Assembly: GCA_025937075.1 (NCBI GenBank)
Contig: JAICSD010000248.1
Location: forward strand, 1-6,825
DNA from: Vicinamibacteria bacterium
GTDB taxonomy: Bacteria > Acidobacteriota > Vicinamibacteria > Vicinamibacterales > 2-12-FULL-66-21
Length of the DNA: 6,825 bases
Reading direction: 5' to 3'
Positions 4,132 to 6,825 of the stretch are shown here, in pieces. Within the stretch, counting starts at the first letter, position 1. Each line of letters starts with the position of its first letter. The notes beneath the pieces are model-generated. The model worked only from the letters and a program-made list of their open reading frames with translations, ran no database searches and was not told where the DNA came from. A program made the position numbers and the translations under genes.

Positions 4132-6825
4132 ATGTCGTTTTTCCGGCGCATCTGCTCGTGCAGCGCCGTGATCGCGAGCGTGCTGGCACTGGCCGTGCCA
4201 GCGGCCGCTCAGTTCGACCGGGGCCAGATCTCCGGCCGGGTCAAGGACGCACAGGGTGCCGTGGTACCTGGTGCCACCGTCGTCGCGCAGAATGCGCAGA
4301 CGCAGATCGAGTCGACGACCGTCAGCGACGGAACGGGGTTCTACACGTTCCCGAACCTGACGGCGGGCAAATACAACGTCAGCGCGGAGTTGCAGGGTTT
4401 CAAAAAGGCGCTCCGGCAGAACGTCACGCTCGACGCCGCGGGCTCGCTCACGCTCGATTTCACGCTCGAAACCGGTGCCGTCACCGAATCGGTGACGGTC
4501 ACGGCCGAGAGCGCGCCGCTCCAGTCGGACGTCGCGCTGCGCAAGACGATCGAATCGAAGGACATCGAGCAGCTCTCGTTCAATGGCCGTAACCCGATCG
4601 GTGTCGTCGGCCTGAAGCCAGGCGTCATCGGCGGCAACTTCAACAATTACGGCTTCTCGGACCTCGGCAACGGCGGATTCAGCATCAACGGCAGCCGGAG
4701 CGACGAGAACAACATCACCGTCGACGGCGCGACCGCCATCCGCACGCGATCCAACGGCGCGATCGTGGGTATTCAGAACGTCGACGCGCTGCAGGAAGTG
4801 CAGGTCCTCACGGGCGATTACATGCCCGAGTACGGGCGCGTGAGCGGCGGCCAGATCCGCATGGTCACCAAGAGCGGCGGCAACCGGTTCAGCGGCAGCG
4901 GCTCGTTCTTCTACCGTGACGACTCGCTGCAGGCGAACACCTGGACGCGCAATCACAGCGCGAACCAGAACGACAGGAAGACCGCACCGTTCGATTACAA
5001 GCAGTACGGCTACTCGGCGGGCGGCCCGATCATGAAGGATCGGCTGTTCTTCTTCGCCGCGCAGGAATGGGTCAACTACCTGGCGGGGCAGACGAACCTC
5101 GCGACGGTGCCGACCGCGAAGATGCGCCAGGGAGACTTCAGCGAGCTGCTGGTGCCGAACAACGGGTTCTTCAGCACGGCGCAGATCATCCGCGATCCGG
5201 CGACCGGCCAGCCGTTCCCGGGCAACATCATCCCGAAGGATCGGTTGAGCGCCAACGGCCTGGCGCTGCTCGCGGCGTATACGCTGCCGACTCCGGGATT
5301 CCAGCAGGGCACATCGAACGCGATCCTCAACAGCGAGAACCCCCAGGATCAGCGGAAGGACAACTTCCGGTTCGACTACCACCTGAACAACAACAACATG
5401 TTCACGTATCGCTACGGGAAGTACAGCTGGACGGCCGTCGACGCCTTCCGCGGCACCTTCCCGTACGCGCGCACGGACTGGGATCGTCCCAATACGACGC
5501 AGACGTTCAGCTGGACGAGCACGATCAAGAGCAACCTGGTGAACGAAGCGAGCTACACGTACTCGCTCGACCAGGTGTTCATCAACGTGTTCAAGAGCGA
5601 TCTGTATACGCGCAGCAAGTACGGGATCACCTACCCGTACATCTTCCCGAACAACAAGGAAATCCCGGACAAGATCCCCACGATCACGATCGACAACCTG
5701 AGCGAGATCGACGGCGGGCCGTATCCGTCTTCATCCCAGGGTCCGATTCACAGCTTCGCCAATACGACGACGTGGGTGAAGAACCGGCACACGTTCAAGG
5801 GCGGCGTCGTACTCGAGTACTCGGGCGAGGACGACTTCGACCAGATCAACGTGCAGGCGATTCCCGGCAGCACGAACAACCAGAACGGGCGCTTCGAGTT
5901 CCGCAACAGCACCAGCGCGCGGACGGGCCTCGGCATGGCTGATGCCGCGATGGGACTCTTCACGAACTACGGCGAGATCGGACAGCGGGCGCTGACGAAG
6001 TGGCGGGCACTCGCAACCGACCTCTTCTTCCAGGACTCGTGGAAGCCGACGAGCAACCTGACCGTCGAAGGGGGCGTGCGCTACTCGCTGTGGCCGCCGT
6101 TCCATTCGCTGACGAACAACATCGCCACGTTCAACCCGGCGTTCTACGACGTCAACAATCAGGCGGTCATCGATCCGAAGACCGGGGCCCTCGTCAGCGG
6201 GCCGCGCTACAACGGCATCCTGCTGCCGGGTGACGGGTTCCCGTCGGACGCGTCCAACCTCGCCGTGTACAACGATCCGGCGGTGCTGGCGCTGTTCCAA
6301 GGGGCACCGCGTGGCCTGACCGAGACGCACAAGAACGTCTTCGAGCCGCGCCTCGGCGTGTCGTACGCGGTCAACGACAAGACGATCGTCAAGACCAGCG
6401 GCGGCATCTTCCACAACCGCGTGACGCTGAACGACTCGCTGCTGCTCGGCGGCAACCCGCCGTTCCAGCCGCAGGTGAGCGTCAGCAACGGCTCGGCGGA
6501 CAACCCCGGTGCGGGGGGGGCGGCGAACCTGCCGTTCGGCATGACGGCCATTGACCCCGTGTTCAACCACCCGACCGCCTACATGTGGTCGGCCGGTGTC
6601 CAGCGTGAAGTGCCGTTCGGGTTCATCGTCGACGCCACGTACGTCGGGCGCCGCGGCGTGTACAACCAGCGCGAGAACAACATCAATCAGCTCGCGCCGG
6701 GCACGCTGCAGGCGAATCCGGGGGTCAATTCGGCGGCGCTGCGGCGATACAAGGGCTACGGCGTCATCCGGCTATCGGAGAACGCCGGGAGCTCGAAGTA
6801 CAACGCGCTCCAGATCAGCGCCGAT
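4132..6825 (+). CDS. Oar-like TonB-dependent receptor, 3' end outside the window
   Basis: Outer-membrane TonB-dependent receptor of the Oar-like type, a class that imports ligands too large for porins using TonB energy; the ligand is unknown. The frame is open from ATG 4132 to the last base, giving 898 residues; the family commonly runs past 1,000, so the end of the barrel is missing. Residues 1-26 are a signal peptide (cleavage AAA|QF). Residues about 31-115 form a carboxypeptidase-regulatory-like beta-sandwich (GQISGRVKDAQGAVVPGATV, later GFYTFPNLTAGKYNV). VTVTAE (121-126) leads to the plug, with SINGSRSDENNITVDG and GRVSGGQIRMVTKSGGNRFSG near 239-255. The barrel follows with GGPIMKDRLFFF at 297-308 and aromatic-ended strands. 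No classical TonB box is obvious. GGAGG 7 bases upstream supports the start. It lies 80 bases after the hydrolase gene and probably has its own promoter. Confidence 0.93.
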   Translation, partial: MSFFRRICSCSAVIASVLALAVPAAAQFDRGQISGRVKDAQGAVVPGATVVAQNAQTQIESTTVSDGTGFYTFPNLTAGKYNVSAELQGFKKALRQNVTLDAAGSLTLDFTLETGAVTESVTVTAESAPLQSDVALRKTIESKDIEQLSFNGRNPIGVVGLKPGVIGGNFNNYGFSDLGNGGFSINGSRSDENNITVDGATAIRTRSNGAIVGIQNVDALQEVQVLTGDYMPEYGRVSGGQIRMVTKSGGNRFSGSGSFFYRDDSLQANTWTRNHSANQNDRKTAPFDYKQYGYSAGGPIMKDRLFFFAAQEWVNYLAGQTNLATVPTAKMRQGDFSELLVPNNGFFSTAQIIRDPATGQPFPGNIIPKDRLSANGLALLAAYTLPTPGFQQGTSNAILNSENPQDQRKDNFRFDYHLNNNNMFTYRYGKYSWTAVDAFRGTFPYARTDWDRPNTTQTFSWTSTIKSNLVNEASYTYSLDQVFINVFKSDLYTRSKYGITYPYIFPNNKEIPDKIPTITIDNLSEIDGGPYPSSSQGPIHSFANTTTWVKNRHTFKGGVVLEYSGEDDFDQINVQAIPGSTNNQNGRFEFRNSTSARTGLGMADAAMGLFTNYGEIGQRALTKWRALATDLFFQDSWKPTSNLTVEGGVRYSLWPPFHSLTNNIATFNPAFYDVNNQAVIDPKTGALVSGPRYNGILLPGDGFPSDASNLAVYNDPAVLALFQGAPRGLTETHKNVFEPRLGVSYAVNDKTIVKTSGGIFHNRVTLNDSLLLGGNPPFQPQVSVSNGSADNPGAGGAANLPFGMTAIDPVFNHPTAYMWSAGVQREVPFGFIVDATYVGRRGVYNQRENNINQLAPGTLQANPGVNSAALRRYKGYGVIRLSENAGSSKYNALQISAD
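6513..6520 (+). repeat. G8 homopolymer within the receptor gene
   Basis: Eight consecutive G bases encode part of a Gly/Ala-rich loop (NPGAGGAAN, residues 791-799). The frame stays coherent on both sides, so the gene is intact as written. Such a run is prone to slippage and to sequencing error. Confidence 0.85.

Noticed and set aside
4132..4170. Tat signal or lipoprotein signal on the receptor (RRICSC)
   Set aside because: The Arg pair is not in a Tat consensus, and the cysteines precede the hydrophobic core rather than forming a lipobox at its end; a Sec signal cleaved at AAA|QF fits better.
4108..5382. A 424-codon minus-strand frame opposite the receptor
   Set aside because: Product is rich in Arg, Val, Ala and Glu with no recognisable domain, and the + strand frame encodes clear receptor motifs throughout.
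5067..5942. A 291-codon + strand frame inside the receptor gene, suggesting a frameshift
   Set aside because: The receptor frame continues without a stop through this stretch with sensible barrel-like sequence, so there is no frameshift.

Overview
This is a GC-rich bacterial stretch with four protein genes, all on the + strand and tightly packed: flotillin, PspA, a secreted esterase-type hydrolase, and a TonB-dependent outer-membrane receptor cut by the right edge. No RNA gene, CRISPR array, insertion sequence or prophage gene is visible. An Oar-like receptor (carboxypeptidase-regulatory domain fused to a TonB plug and barrel), a large secreted esterase with a GCxCEN motif, high GC and small dispersed hairpins together suggest an Acidobacteriota genome, possibly Vicinamibacteria. 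That placement is inference from gene style; no marker gene is present.

Layout: 1-82 is upstream sequence with a degenerate heptanucleotide G-rich repeat and a strong Shine-Dalgarno. 83-1519 is a complete type-I flotillin. 1520-1569 is a short spacer filled by a near-perfect hairpin and the pspA ribosome binding site. 1570-2229 is a complete PspA/IM30 protein. 2234-4051 is a secreted alpha/beta-hydrolase starting 4 bases after pspA; its two halves are joined by a linker made of a REP-like palindrome followed by an eight-unit hexamer repeat. 4052-4131 is an intergenic region with a promoter-like TTGACA, two small dyads and a strong ribosome binding site. 4132-6825 is the receptor, open to the last base, with 898 codons present.

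How they may work together: flotillin (membrane-domain scaffold) and PspA (membrane-stress protein) form a plausible envelope-maintenance pair, co-transcribed and without pspB, pspC or pspF in view. The hydrolase is placed for co-transcription or translational coupling with pspA but acts outside the cytoplasm, probably deacylating a glycan or related ester. The receptor appears to have its own promoter. A hydrolase-receptor substrate-uptake partnership is possible, but only adjacency supports it.

Nothing here is clearly a new biological system. The most notable points are the flotillin-PspA-esterase arrangement, repeat DNA that has become coding linker in the hydrolase, a degenerate second hydrolase-like half, and the hairpin placed against the pspA ribosome binding site.
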